DNA of 64,000 bases from Svornostia abyssi (GCA_024666565.1 CP088295.1:3410001-3474000), one strand, 5' to 3'. Counted from the first letter of the stretch, positions 19,289-27,752 are shown. Notes: generated from the sequence alone by a model not told the origin. Numbers and translations: made by a program.

Positions 19289-19615
19289 GTGAACATCGGC
19301 GCCTCCCTCAGCGGCCTCTTCGCAGCACAGACGCAGTTCGACGTCGCGGCCAACGACGTCGCGAACGCGAACACCGCCGGGTACCGCGAGTCCCGCACCG
19401 AGCTGGCCGAAGGCAATCCGGGCGTGCAGGTCACGGGGATCACGAAACCCGGTGACGCGGCGGGCGCGCCCGCCGATCCCAACGCGCCGTCGGACGTCTC
19501 GCTCGCCCAGGAGATGACCGAGATGATCGTCGCCCGGCACACGTACGGCGCGAACGCCCAGATGCTCCGCAACACGCTGGAGCTGCAGGGCACGCTGTTC
19601 GACAAGCGCGTGTAG
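19289..19615 (+). CDS. Small flagellar rod-like protein
   Basis: This 108-residue protein has the flagellar rod/hook N-terminal signature (ASLSGLFAAQTQFDVAANDV then ANANTAGYRES) and a matching C-terminal helix (EMTEMIVARHTYGANAQMLR) as in FlgB/FlgC. The two halves are joined by only ~35 residues. FlgC is normally ~135-150 residues, so this is a minimal version. GAGGGTG provides a short-range ribosome-binding site and GTG 19289 the start. It stands alone, without fli/flg neighbours, between the hydroxylase and uppP genes. It could be a divergent rod subunit or a flagellum-derived surface protein; I cannot say which. Confidence 0.75.
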   Translation: MNIGASLSGLFAAQTQFDVAANDVANANTAGYRESRTELAEGNPGVQVTGITKPGDAAGAPADPNAPSDVSLAQEMTEMIVARHTYGANAQMLRNTLELQGTLFDKRV

Positions 19616-19661
19616 CGCCGGAGGACGGCCCCGGGGTCCGCCCGGGTAAGGTGCGGCGCCC

Positions 19662-20516
19662 GTGACGCCCGACGCCGCCTCCATGAGCCTGCTCGAAGCC
19701 CTCCTGCTGGGGTTCGTCGAGGGCCTCACCGAGTTTCTCCCCGTCTCCAGCACGGGCCACCTGACGATCCTCGAGTCCGCGCTCGGCTACTCCGTCGACG
19801 ATCCGGACATCACCGCGTTCACCGCGATCATCCAGGTGGGCGCGGTCTTCGCGACGCTCCTGTACTTCCGCCAGGACTTCCTGCGGATCGGCACGGCGTG
19901 GGTCAAGGGGATCAGCGGGCGGGCGGAGAAGGCCGACGACTACATGTTCGGGTGGGCGGTCATCATCGGGTCGATCCCGATCGGGATCGTCGGGCTCCTG
20001 TTCAAGGACACGATCGAGACGACCCTGCGCAGCCTGTGGTTCGTCGGCGGGGCGCTGATCCTGTGGAGCTTCGTCATGTGGTTCGCCGACTCCCGCGCCA
20101 CCCAGGAGCGCGGCGAGGCAGACGTGACCTGGCGTGACACGCTCATCATCGGCCTCACGCAGTGTCTCGCCCTGATTCCGGGCGTCTCGCGCTCTGGCGC
20201 GACGATGAGCGCCGGGCTCCTGCGGGGGCTCGACCGCGTGACCGTCACCCGCCTGTCGTTCTTCCTCTCGATCCCCGCGCTCACGGCCGCCGGCATCCTG
20301 CAGACGGTCACGAAGTACGACGACATCTCCGGCGGCGTCGGCTGGCCCGCCACGATCACCGCGACCATCACGAGCTTCGTCGTCGCGTACGTCGTCGTCG
20401 CGTGGCTGCTGCGCTACATCGCCAAGCACGACTACTCGATCTTCATCGTCTACCGGATCGCGCTCGGCAGCCTCGTGCTCACGCTGGTGAGCACCGGGGT
20501 GCTCGCGGCGACCTGA
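19662..20516 (+). CDS. uppP: Undecaprenyl-diphosphatase (UppP/BacA)
   Basis: The 284-residue, ~8-helix membrane phosphatase has the two family signatures: EGLTEFLPVSSTGHL near the N-terminus and PGVSRSGATMSAGLLRGL in the second half, with catalytic Glu, Ser, His and Arg positions intact. It hydrolyses undecaprenyl pyrophosphate to the monophosphate, recycling the lipid carrier of peptidoglycan precursors, and can confer bacitracin resistance. The start is GTG 19662; an internal ATG at 19683 (MSLLEALL) is equally plausible. The stop overlaps the DUF167 start (TGATG). Confidence 0.93.
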   Translation: MTPDAASMSLLEALLLGFVEGLTEFLPVSSTGHLTILESALGYSVDDPDITAFTAIIQVGAVFATLLYFRQDFLRIGTAWVKGISGRAEKADDYMFGWAVIIGSIPIGIVGLLFKDTIETTLRSLWFVGGALILWSFVMWFADSRATQERGEADVTWRDTLIIGLTQCLALIPGVSRSGATMSAGLLRGLDRVTVTRLSFFLSIPALTAAGILQTVTKYDDISGGVGWPATITATITSFVVAYVVVAWLLRYIAKHDYSIFIVYRIALGSLVLTLVSTGVLAAT

Positions 20517-20783
20517 TGGCGCGCATCGCGGTGCGGCTGCAGCCGCGGGCGCGGCGCGACGAGGTCGTCGGCATGCGCGGCGACGCGATCGTCATCTGCG
20601 TCACCGCGCCGCCCGTCGACGGGCGCGCCAACGCGGCGTTGTGCGCGTTCGTCGCCAAGCGCACGGGCGTGCCGAAGTCGGCGGTGTCCGTGGTGGTCGG
20701 CGCCGCGCGCGCGCGACAAGGTCGTCGAGGTGGCGGGCGTCGACGAGGCGACGCTCCGCAGCGCGCTCACCGCTTCGGCTTGA
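20516..20783 (+). CDS. DUF167 (YggU-like) small protein, with an apparent frameshift
   Basis: The N-terminal frame (RIAVRLQPRARRDEV, VTAPPVDGRANAAL, FVAKRTGVPKSAVSVVVGA) is clearly DUF167. The expected C-terminal part DKVVEVAGVDEATLRSAL is found one base out of phase, ending at a TGA at 20781-20783. The shift occurs in the GC dinucleotide run at about 20707-20717; removing one base gives an 88-residue protein of normal family length. DUF167 proteins are small alpha/beta proteins of unknown function. The gene overlaps uppP (TGATG) and converges on the cupredoxin gene, overlapping its 3' end by 17 bp once reconstructed. Confidence 0.75.
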
Positions 20784-22212
20784 CGCGGAACGCGCCGCGC
20801 ATGAAGGGGTGCACGCGGCAGAAGTAGGTGTACGTCCCGGACTTCAGCGTCTTGGGTGTGCTCCAGCGGTCGGTGTTCTCCGCGGCCGTGCGGCCCACGG
20901 GGCCGAAGCCGAGGTTGCCGGAGTCGAACGGGGTGCTCGCGTCTGCGAGCGGGTAGGCGATGCCGGTCTCGCGGTTACACGGCGCCTTGCACGCCGTGAT
21001 GGTGTGCATGACGTTCTGCTTGGCGTCCCGGTTGACGAACGTCAGGCCCGTGCCGGCGGGGACGGTCGGCGGCCGGACACCGCGTCCGACGTTGTGCAGG
21101 TCGCCCTGCCCGTAGAGGTACTGGTTGATCTTCACGCTGCCGCGGGCCAGCGACGCGCCGTCAGGCATGCGCCGCGCGTCGGGCAGGCCGAACGGCCCGC
21201 CGCCGTGGTTGCGGTTCTCCTTGAGCGGGCCGTGCGTGACCTTGCCACGGGTGGGGAACGTGCCCGTGAACGGGTCGGTGCCCCCGGCGCCGCCGGGCTC
21301 CCAGGCCAACGGCATGATGCCCATCGACTCGTACCACGACGCGCGTGACGTGTCGTACGTCGCGTGCACGGTGACGACGTCGCCCTTCTTGACCGCGATG
21401 CGCCAGTCCTTCGGCGTGGCGGTGAGCGCGACATCCCACGACACGGCCCCGGCAGGCTCGAAGTACTTGGCCTCCGAGCGGAACAGGGTGACGGTGCGCC
21501 CGTCGCGCGTCACCTTCAGCTCGGTGTTCAACCCGCCAGGGTGCAGGTGGCCGACGCTGCCGACCAGCACGCCGTCGCGGGCCACGGTCCAGCGGTTGAA
21601 GGGGTAGCTCTCGGGCTTGTAGCCCGGGACCTCGTCCGGGAATGTGAACTGCTTGTCCTTGCCGCCCTGGCCGCGCACGGCGTCGAAGACCGGCCATGCG
21701 CGGATCCCGACGACATCCAGCCACTGGGTCTCGACGGTGCGGATGCCCGCGGCGGCCGGGTCGCCCTCGGGGATGAAGTCGACCTCCCACGTGAGGTAGA
21801 CCTCAGCCGCGTTCGGGGTCAGGTTGTGGACCATGTGGTTGAGGATCAGCGAGTCGCTGGGGTCACTGCGCCACCCGAACCCGTCGGGCATGTCGACGAT
21901 CGATTTCTCCTCCCCGGCGGCGAACTGCGGCTTGCCGTTCTTCAGCCAGACCCCGTGGTGCAGGTGGATGACGTCGGTGCGCGTCGGCGTGCCGTCCTCG
22001 TAGACGAGGTTCGGCTTGAACGACGTGATCCAGCCCGGCACCTTCGGCTTGTGCTTGTTGGGCTCGAAGATGATGTCGTTCTGCCCGGGCGTGACGATGA
22101 TCGGCCCGAAACGGAACTTCAGCTTCTGCTCACCGGCGTGCGCCACGCTCGCCGGCAGCGCAATGAGCGCCATCAGCAGCGCGAATGGGGTGAGCAGTCT
22201 CCTCCGCAGCAT
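20767..22212 (-). CDS. Secreted Nod19-like protein with a C-terminal cupredoxin domain
   Basis: The 481-residue product has a signal peptide (MLRRRLLTPFALLMALIALP, AHA cleavage site). A ~320-residue region rich in paired His follows (DVIHLHHGVWLKNG, LILNHMVHNLTPN, VGSVGHLHPGGL), resembling plant stress-induced Nod19 and copper-dependent PHM-like beta-sandwiches. The last ~130 residues form a cupredoxin domain with type-1 copper ligands visible: MHTITACK (His) and YFCRVHPFMRG (Cys, His, Met). It is predicted to be an exported copper protein. An electron-transfer or oxidase role is possible but not shown. It has no co-directional partner within 80 bp. Confidence 0.7.
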   Translation of the reverse strand: MLRRRLLTPFALLMALIALPASVAHAGEQKLKFRFGPIIVTPGQNDIIFEPNKHKPKVPGWITSFKPNLVYEDGTPTRTDVIHLHHGVWLKNGKPQFAAGEEKSIVDMPDGFGWRSDPSDSLILNHMVHNLTPNAAEVYLTWEVDFIPEGDPAAAGIRTVETQWLDVVGIRAWPVFDAVRGQGGKDKQFTFPDEVPGYKPESYPFNRWTVARDGVLVGSVGHLHPGGLNTELKVTRDGRTVTLFRSEAKYFEPAGAVSWDVALTATPKDWRIAVKKGDVVTVHATYDTSRASWYESMGIMPLAWEPGGAGGTDPFTGTFPTRGKVTHGPLKENRNHGGGPFGLPDARRMPDGASLARGSVKINQYLYGQGDLHNVGRGVRPPTVPAGTGLTFVNRDAKQNVMHTITACKAPCNRETGIAYPLADASTPFDSGNLGFGPVGRTAAENTDRWSTPKTLKSGTYTYFCRVHPFMRGAFRVKPKR

Positions 22213-22300
22213 CCCTACCGCGACGTAGCGTAGCCGCCCAGGCCGCCCGTCACGCCGATTCCTGGCGCGACGGCGGCCTGTGTGCGACTGCGCGCCTCGC

Positions 22301-22708
22301 TCACCCGAGGATGAGCGCGTGCGGGTTCATCGGGTCGATGCGGACCTGCACGGTCGACCCGGGCTGCAACTGGGCGACCTGCAGGCGGTTGATCATCTGT
22401 CGGTGGGTGACCGGGTACGGCCCGGCCGCGTTCGGGCTGCTGACCTGGAGGTCGAGTTCCACGACGGGGTTGTCGTTCACCGTCATCCCCGTGTCACGGA
22501 CGGCGCCGACGGTCGCCTGACCGACGACGCCGGTGGCCATGAGCGCCTGGGCCTGCATCTGGCCGGTGTTCAGATCACTGAGCGTCTGGCTGGCCATCGC
22601 GACGCCGTCGCGCATCTGGCGCATCGAGCCGCCGAGGCCCTTGTACTCCGGCGGCGTCATCGCGTCGGCCTGCTTCTGAAGATTGCGCATGTCCTTGAAG
22701 AACCCCAT
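22301..22708 (-). CDS. Conserved small actinobacterial protein
   Basis: The 135-residue cytosolic protein starts with an amphipathic helix (MGFFKDMRNLQKQADAM). A Met/Gln-rich helical linker follows, then a small beta-domain (TVGAVRDTGMTVNDNPVVEL, GPYPVTHRQMINRLQVAQLQ, STVQVRIDPMNP). Similar proteins occur widely in Streptomyces and relatives, but I know of no assigned function. A GGAGGGC ribosome-binding site lies 4-5 bp before the ATG at 22708. It diverges from the zinc-ribbon gene at 22859. Low-confidence guess from the beta-domain shape: an OB/SH3-like ligand-binding module. Confidence 0.65.
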   Translation of the reverse strand: MGFFKDMRNLQKQADAMTPPEYKGLGGSMRQMRDGVAMASQTLSDLNTGQMQAQALMATGVVGQATVGAVRDTGMTVNDNPVVELDLQVSSPNAAGPYPVTHRQMINRLQVAQLQPGSTVQVRIDPMNPHALILG

Positions 22709-22858
22709 GGTGTGCCCTCCTGACGGGCGAGATCGTGGTCGGTCAGGGGCTCAACGGGCGAGGGTTCGCCGGCTTACGCGGCGTCCGGAATTTCTCCACA
22801 CCGCACCTTGACCCGACCTCACACCGTTCTCACACGCGTGAGGAGCACCTTGCCATGC

Positions 22859-23233
22859 ATGCCGCAGGTCGACACCACCAGCCACCACATTCATCGCGCC
22901 CTCGGCGAGCACAGCCACGAGGTCGCCAAGCAGGACAGCGAGACGTCGCCGCACGTCTGCCCCGAGTGCCAGATGCCCTTCGTCTTCCCGACCGAGGCGC
23001 TCGAGGTTGACGAATGGCACTTCGCCGTCGGGCTGCGCTGCCCCAACTGCGATTGGGAAGGCGCCGGCATCTACGACGACGAGGCGCTCGAGCGCTTCGA
23101 CATCGGGCTTGACGAGGGGACGCGCGCGCTCGTCGCCGCCCTCGACGCACTGTCTGCCGCGAACGCTCGCGACGAAGCCGATCGCTTCGTCGCCGCGCTG
23201 CAGGCGGACGCCATCCTTCCCGAAGACTTCTAG
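22859..23233 (+). CDS. Zinc-ribbon-containing small acidic protein
   Basis: The 124-residue protein has a CPEC-x(n)-CPNC arrangement (SPHVCPECQMPFVFPTEALE, LRCPNCDWEGAG) spaced ~30 residues apart, predicting one structural zinc site. An acidic helical tail follows. The ATG at 22859 is preceded by GAGGAG ~14 bp upstream; an out-of-frame ATG lies 4 bp earlier. There is no recognised family name or catalytic residue. It is followed by a strong hairpin and converges on the VOC gene. Confidence 0.65.
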   Translation: MPQVDTTSHHIHRALGEHSHEVAKQDSETSPHVCPECQMPFVFPTEALEVDEWHFAVGLRCPNCDWEGAGIYDDEALERFDIGLDEGTRALVAALDALSAANARDEADRFVAALQADAILPEDF

Positions 23234-23273
23234 GCGAGCCTGACACGAGCCTGGGGGAAACGTTGTCGCCCCG

Positions 23274-23305
23274 CCTCGTCCCGGATGTGGAGCCCCGGGA
23301 CGAGG
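23274..23305. terminator. Bidirectional hairpin terminator
   Basis: CCTCGTCCCGG and CCGGGACGAGG form a perfect 11-bp stem around a 10-nt loop, between two convergent genes. There is no T-run, as is usual in high-GC actinobacteria. Confidence 0.7.
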
Positions 23306-23356
23306 TGGTGTGCGACACGACGTGACGCACGCGCGGCGCTGGCCTCATGGGGGCGG

Positions 23357-23978
23357 TCAGCGCCGCCGCGTCATGACCGCGACGGGGGAGCCCGAGCCCG
23401 GCCTCGCGCCTGATGGTCGCGATGCGCCGACCGGGCTGGACTGCGTCGCGCACGTCGCCGATGAGGTCGCCGAGCGCCTGGGCCGTCGCCTCGAGATCGT
23501 CGCTGACGAACGTGATGCCCCACAGCCGCGCCGGTTCGCCCGTCGGCTCGGCGGGCGCTGCGACCTCGACGAGCGCCGGCCCGACGACGTAGAACGCCTG
23601 GCGCACGGCGCCGGCGTCGCGGATCCGGCGGCGGTCCAGGCCCGCGGCGTCGAAGGACGCGACGGTCCGGTCGAGGTCGCCGGTGAAGACGACGACGTGA
23701 TCGATGGCGGCGAAGGCCGCGGCGGCCGCCTCCGGCTGCGGCTCGGGCGGCGGCCGGTCGGCGCGCGCGAGCCCGTCGAGGTCGGCGGTGGCGGCGAGGC
23801 CGGTCCAGCCCCACGCGCGAAGGCCTTCCTCCTCCCTCTCGCCGGCCGGCGCGACGTCGAGGAGCACGTCCCCCACCACGGCACGACCGCTGCGGTCCAG
23901 CGGGACGCCGACGGCGCGCCACCGGTCAGGATCGGCGGCGATGCACAGCGCGGTGAGCGTGGGACGCGTGGAGGGCAT
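23357..23978 (-). CDS. VOC (glyoxalase-like) domain protein, with an apparent frameshift
   Basis: Reconstructed as 206 residues: a degenerate first half (LTALCIAADPDRWRAVGVPL) and a second glyoxalase-type module starting AIDHVVVFTGDLDRTVASF, with LWGITFVSDDLEATAQALG and the family-typical ending GLGLPVAVMTRRR. That ending appears only if one base is removed from the run of five G at 23384-23388; otherwise the frame runs on through unrelated sequence. Two beta-alpha-beta-beta-beta modules are expected in this metal-dependent fold, but metal ligands are not complete, so enzyme activity is uncertain. It diverges from the alpha/beta hydrolase gene with a 35-bp gap. Confidence 0.7.
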
Positions 23979-24013
23979 GGCGGGAAACGCTACCGCTCGG
24001 TAGGGTGCGCGGT

Positions 24014-24892
24014 ATGTCTCGCACGATGCCCCACGTCGACGGCGTCGACCACCAGTACATCACCGCCGGCGCGCTGCGCATGCATGTCGCGCTGGCTGGC
24101 CCGCAGGACGCACCCGCGCTCGTGCTGCTGCACGGGTGGCCGCAGCACTGGTACCTGTGGCGCAACGTGATCCCCGCCGTGGCCGGCCGGTACCGGGTGA
24201 TCGCGCCCGACCTGCGCGGCTTCGGCTGGACCGATGCGCCGCCCGGCGGGTACCGCAAGGAGCGCATGGCGTCCGACGTCCTCGCGCTGCTCGACGCGCT
24301 CGGCGTGCAGCGGGCGCAGCTCGTCGGGCACGACTGGGGCGGCTGGATCGGCTTCCTGCTGGCGCTGCGCGCGCCTGAGCGGTTCGAGCGGTATCTGGCG
24401 CTGAACATCCCGCCGCCGTTCATGCCGCCTCGGACGGACCCGGTCGGCGCCGCCCAGGCGGCGTTGCGGATCTGGTACCAGGTCATGCTGGCCGGGCCGG
24501 TCGGCGCCGTTGGGATGCGTCACGGCCTGATCGACGTCGTCTGGCGGTCCGCACTCCGCGATCCGGACGCGATGGACGCCGCGACGCGGGCATCGTTCAC
24601 CGACGCGTTCCGCGAGCCCGCCCGCGCCCGCGCGTCGCAGCTCCTCTACCGCGAGTTCCTGCTGCGCGAGCTCCTGCCCGCGATGGCCGGGCGCTACCGA
24701 AGCACCCGCCTGACGGTCCCGACCTACCTCCTCTTCGGGGAGGAAGACGACGCGGTTGACCCCGGCGTGCTCGACGGGGCAGAGGCGTTCTGCGACGACC
24801 TGACGATCGAACTCGTCCCGGGTGTCGGGCACTTCATCGTCGACGAGCGTCCCGACCTCGTGGTCGAGCGCATCGGGACCTTCCTGGGCTGA
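24014..24892 (+). CDS. Alpha/beta hydrolase, epoxide hydrolase-like
   Basis: The 292-residue alpha/beta hydrolase has the oxyanion motif HGWPQHWYLWR, the PDLRGFGWTDAP segment, the nucleophile elbow GHDWGGWIG (Asp nucleophile, as in epoxide hydrolases and haloalkane dehalogenases) and a C-terminal catalytic His in GVGHFIVDERPD. The acid residue is probably in FGEEDDAVDP. The HGWP motif favours epoxide hydrolase over dehalogenase. The ATG at 24014 is used; a GTG at 24005 is also in frame. The substrate is unknown. Confidence 0.85.
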   Translation: MSRTMPHVDGVDHQYITAGALRMHVALAGPQDAPALVLLHGWPQHWYLWRNVIPAVAGRYRVIAPDLRGFGWTDAPPGGYRKERMASDVLALLDALGVQRAQLVGHDWGGWIGFLLALRAPERFERYLALNIPPPFMPPRTDPVGAAQAALRIWYQVMLAGPVGAVGMRHGLIDVVWRSALRDPDAMDAATRASFTDAFREPARARASQLLYREFLLRELLPAMAGRYRSTRLTVPTYLLFGEEDDAVDPGVLDGAEAFCDDLTIELVPGVGHFIVDERPDLVVERIGTFLG

Positions 24893-24897
24893 GCGCG

Positions 24898-25293
24898 TCA
24901 GCGGTTGCGCTTGCGCTGCTTGCGCGCCTGCTTGGCCTTCGCGCGCCGCTTGTCGCGGTCCCGGGCGCGCTGCTTGGCCCTGGCCGGCCCGCCGCCCTCC
25001 TCGTCGGAGAGCTGCGGCCGCTTGTCGGCCGGGGCGCTGCGCCGCGCGTCGCGCATGATGACGAAGCCGATGCCCCCGATCAGCGCGATCGCGCCGAGGA
25101 GGATGAGCAGTTGCCCAGCGGCGCCGAGCCCGTCGTCGTCGCCGTCCTCATCGGGCGGCGGTGACGTGTCGACCTCCTCGGCGGGCGGAGACAGCAGCGG
25201 CCCGCTGCCGCTCTGGGCATGGCCGGACGGGACGAGCGCCAGGGCCAGGACGGCGGCGGCGCTGAGGAGCAGGACGATGCGGCGAAGGGTCAT
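24898..25293 (-). CDS. Small exported, single-pass membrane protein
   Basis: The 131-residue protein has a signal peptide (MTLRRIVLLLSAAAVLALAL), an acidic Pro-rich linker (PPPDEDGDDDG), one membrane helix (AGQLLILLGAIALIGGIGFV) and a strongly basic tail with alternating Ala/Lys/Arg ending KQARKQRKRNR. This is a secreted domain-TM-cytoplasmic anchor layout. No family is recognised. It converges on the hydrolase gene with a 5-bp gap. Function unknown. Confidence 0.6.
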   Translation of the reverse strand: MTLRRIVLLLSAAAVLALALVPSGHAQSGSGPLLSPPAEEVDTSPPPDEDGDDDGLGAAGQLLILLGAIALIGGIGFVIMRDARRSAPADKRPQLSDEEGGGPARAKQRARDRDKRRAKAKQARKQRKRNR

Positions 25294-25318
25294 CGGGCGC
25301 GAGAGCGTACCGAGCCGG

Positions 25319-25708
25319 TCAGCGCTTGTGGCGTGCCATCACGGCACATGCGACGGAGAGGCCGAGGTTGAAGACACTGGCGCCACGCAGCGCCCAGCGC
25401 GTGTGGGTGGCCTGCACGCCCGGCGAGCCCGCCCACAGCACGTCCGTGCCGATCTCGGTGCCCCGCAGCCACGCCACCGCGAGCCAGTCCTCGGGGCGGC
25501 CCCGCACCGCCGCGACGGCATGCGCGGCGGCGAACGTGAGCCAGATCGGGCCCGCGCGACGGAACAGCGCCTCGGCGTCCGGTGACGGCGGCTCGTGGCC
25601 GATGACCCGGAGGGTTGCGGCCGGCGCGAGCAGCGCGCCTGCGCCCAGGGCGAGATCGAAGCCGATCATGCCCGCATTGACCCGTCGCAGCATCTCGTCG
25701 GAGGTCAC
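25319..25708 (-). CDS. Small membrane protein of unknown function
   Basis: The 129-residue protein has about four hydrophobic segments (MIGFDLALGAGALLAPAATL, IWLTFAAAHAVAAVRG, ASVFNLGLSVACAVM). It resembles small actinobacterial DUF4267-like membrane proteins. No motif indicates function. It lies 25 bp upstream of the preceding small membrane protein on the same strand and may share its transcript. Confidence 0.6.
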   Translation of the reverse strand: MTSDEMLRRVNAGMIGFDLALGAGALLAPAATLRVIGHEPPSPDAEALFRRAGPIWLTFAAAHAVAAVRGRPEDWLAVAWLRGTEIGTDVLWAGSPGVQATHTRWALRGASVFNLGLSVACAVMARHKR

Positions 25709-25747
25709 ACCGCGACCCTACCTGCGCGCTCTACACTGTGCCGCCTC

Positions 25748-26350
25748 ATGCCGCCCAAGCAGCGACAGGTCCGGATGGAGCAGAAGGGCGCCCTCGCCGC
25801 CATGCAGGCGCTCGAGACGCGTTCCGACGAGGAGCTCGAAGCCGAGACGAAGCACAAGGCCGCCGCGCAGGCGATTCTCGGCGCCCGCGCGTCCGAGCGC
25901 TATGACGCGAAGGCGGCGCGGATCCACTTCCAGAAGGCGATCGCCGCTGCGCGGCCGCAGGAGCGGATGCAGCTGCGCCGGATGGCCGACGCCTCGCTTG
26001 CGCTCGCCGAGCGCCGCGCCGGCGACCTGAAGGTCGCGGTCGAGAAGCTCGGCCAGGAGGCGCCGTCCAACCGGCAGCTCTTCATGCTGCGCCTCACGGG
26101 TCTGCTCGTGCCGCCGCCGGGTTCCAGCCTGCTGCTGCGGGCCCGCGGGATCCTGCTCATGCTGCTGATCGTCGTGGCGCTGCTCGCGATCGGCTTCCTG
26201 CTCGCGACCGTCATCACGCTGCCGTTCGGCGGGGCGAGCATCCCGTGGCGCGTGTTCATCGGGATCTTCCTGCTCGCCGGTGCCTTCGGGGTGCTGTACG
26301 TCATCGGGCGACGGCGCCAGGCGAAGGCGCGCGCCGCCCGGGCAGGCTGA
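25748..26350 (+). CDS. Uncharacterised protein with helical N-terminus and two membrane helices
   Basis: The 200-residue protein begins with a ~110-residue charged helical region (QRQVRMEQKGALAAMQ; HFQKAIAAARPQERMQLRRM), reminiscent of a single TPR-like hairpin pair. Two C-terminal membrane helices follow (ILLMLLIVVALLAIGFLLA and VFIGIFLLAGAFGVLYVIG) with a short basic tail. It is probably a C-terminally anchored inner-membrane protein. No known family is recognised. It converges on the cyclophilin gene 3 bp later. Confidence 0.6.
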   Translation: MPPKQRQVRMEQKGALAAMQALETRSDEELEAETKHKAAAQAILGARASERYDAKAARIHFQKAIAAARPQERMQLRRMADASLALAERRAGDLKVAVEKLGQEAPSNRQLFMLRLTGLLVPPPGSSLLLRARGILLMLLIVVALLAIGFLLATVITLPFGGASIPWRVFIGIFLLAGAFGVLYVIGRRRQAKARAARAG

Positions 26351-26353
26351 CGG

Positions 26354-26875
26354 TTACTGCTGCGCGAGCGTGACCCGCTCCATGATCACGGGCTCTTCAG
26401 GCATGTCCGTGCGGCGGTCGGTGTCGACGGACTCGATCGCGCCGATCACGTCGTCGCCGGCGGTCACATGACCGACGAGCGCGTAGTCCGGCGGCAGGCC
26501 GACGTCGCCGCCGGTCACGACGAAGAACTGGCTGCCCGACGTGCCGGCGGCCTCCATCCCTGCCTTGGCCATGGCGACGACACCGCGCACATAGCGCAGG
26601 TCGCTCGGCGGGGCCTCCTCGACCTTGTAGCCGGGGCCGCCCATGCCGGTGCCGTCCGGGCAGCCGCCCTGGATGACGAAGCCGGGCACGATCCGGTGGA
26701 AGGTCAGCCCGTCGTAGAAGCCCTGGGTGACCAGGGAGGCGAACGACGACGCCGTGACGGGCGCCCGTTCGGTGTCGAGCGTGATCTCGAACGTGCCGTG
26801 GCTCGTCTGCACGGTCACGACGTGCGTGCCGGGCGCGAGTGGCTCGCTGGGGGGCTCGGGTGCGGAGGTGCTCAT
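26354..26875 (-). CDS. Peptidyl-prolyl cis-trans isomerase, cyclophilin type
   Basis: The 173-residue cyclophilin shows the conserved core FHRIVPGFVIQGGCPDGTG (catalytic Arg and Phe), then a GTSGSQFFVV segment. The Trp of eukaryotic cyclophilins is replaced, as in most bacterial forms. There is no signal peptide, so it is cytosolic. It accelerates proline isomerisation in protein folding. A short Pro-rich N-terminal extension (SAPEPPSEPLAPG) precedes the domain. It diverges from the HAD phosphatase gene with a 47-bp gap. Confidence 0.93.
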   Translation of the reverse strand: MSTSAPEPPSEPLAPGTHVVTVQTSHGTFEITLDTERAPVTASSFASLVTQGFYDGLTFHRIVPGFVIQGGCPDGTGMGGPGYKVEEAPPSDLRYVRGVVAMAKAGMEAAGTSGSQFFVVTGGDVGLPPDYALVGHVTAGDDVIGAIESVDTDRRTDMPEEPVIMERVTLAQQ

Positions 26876-26922
26876 GGCCCGCGAGGCTACCCCGTTGCCG
26901 TCACGCGCTCTCGGGGCGGCAC

Positions 26923-27729
26923 ATGCTGAGCCCGGCCGTCGCGCCCTACGACCATGTGCTGCTGGACCTCGACGGATGCGTCTGGGTCGGCGATGAGCCG
27001 ACGCCGCGCGCGGCGGAGGCCCTGAGCGCCCTGCGCGCCGCCGGGCGCGGCATCGCGTTCGTCACGAACGACGGGCGCCACAGCGGCGAGGACTTCGTCC
27101 GCAAGCTGTGGCGGCTCGGCATGCAGGCGTCGGCCGAGGAGGTCGTCACCGTCGGGGGCGCGCTGCAGTTCCTGCTCGCCGAGCGCCACGGCGCCCAGCG
27201 GGCGCCCGCGGTCGTCATCGGCTCGGAGAGCATCCACCGGCACGTCGAGGCCTCGGGCATGCGGATCGTCAACGGGACCGACTTCGTCTCCCGCGCCGCG
27301 GTCGCGGTCGTCTCCGGGCATGAGCGCTTCGACTTCGCCGAACTGCGCGACGCGACGACGGCGGTCCTGCGCGGCGCGACGCTCATCGCCACCTCGCGCG
27401 ATCCGACCTACCCCACCGCGGACGGCCTGTGGCCGGGGACGGGTGCGCTCGTCGCCGCGGTCGAGACCGCGACGGGTCAGCGGGCGCACACCATCGGCAA
27501 GCCGGAGGCGGGGCTCGTCCACGCCGCGCTTGACCGTCTGGGTCCCGGACGGGCCCTCTTCATCGGCGATCGGCTCGACACCGACCTCGCCGCGGCGCAC
27601 AACGCGGGCATCGACGGCGCCGTGGTCCTCACGGGCTCCACGACCCGCCAGGAGGCCGAAGCTGCGGACCCAAGTCCGGTTGCGATCGCCGCGAACCTGG
27701 CGGAGCTCGTCCTCGGTACCTCCCCTTAA
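26923..27729 (+). CDS. HAD-superfamily phosphatase, NagD/PNPase-like (subclass IIA)
   Basis: The 268-residue HAD hydrolase has motif I LLDLDGCVWVGDE (nucleophile and acid Asp), motif II FVTNDGRH, a ~110-residue C2 cap, the motif III Lys in IGKPEAGLVHAAL and motif IV FIGDRLDTDLAAAHNAG. This is the arrangement of NagD, p-nitrophenyl phosphatases and phosphoglycolate phosphatases. A role in sugar-phosphate or nucleotide clean-up is likely; the exact substrate is unknown. Its TAA stop lies inside a 26-bp palindrome that may also be the promoter of chemoreceptor 2. Confidence 0.88.
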   Translation: MLSPAVAPYDHVLLDLDGCVWVGDEPTPRAAEALSALRAAGRGIAFVTNDGRHSGEDFVRKLWRLGMQASAEEVVTVGGALQFLLAERHGAQRAPAVVIGSESIHRHVEASGMRIVNGTDFVSRAAVAVVSGHERFDFAELRDATTAVLRGATLIATSRDPTYPTADGLWPGTGALVAAVETATGQRAHTIGKPEAGLVHAALDRLGPGRALFIGDRLDTDLAAAHNAGIDGAVVLTGSTTRQEAEAADPSPVAIAANLAELVLGTSP

Positions 27730-27752
27730 TCGGCCGGGATCGCGGCCGATTA
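27727..27752 (+). promoter_or_regulatory. Perfect palindrome that also reads as a sigma-28-type promoter
   Basis: TAATCGGCC and GGCCGATTA form a perfect 9-bp inverted repeat with an 8-nt spacer. On the + strand it also reads TAAT-N14-GCCGATTA, 3 of 4 and 7 of 8 matches to TAAA-N15-GCCGATAA with one base less spacing. Chemoreceptor 2 starts 43 bp downstream, after a GGAGG site. The element could be a sigma-28 promoter, a terminator for the HAD gene (its TAA stop is inside), or both. Confidence 0.5.
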
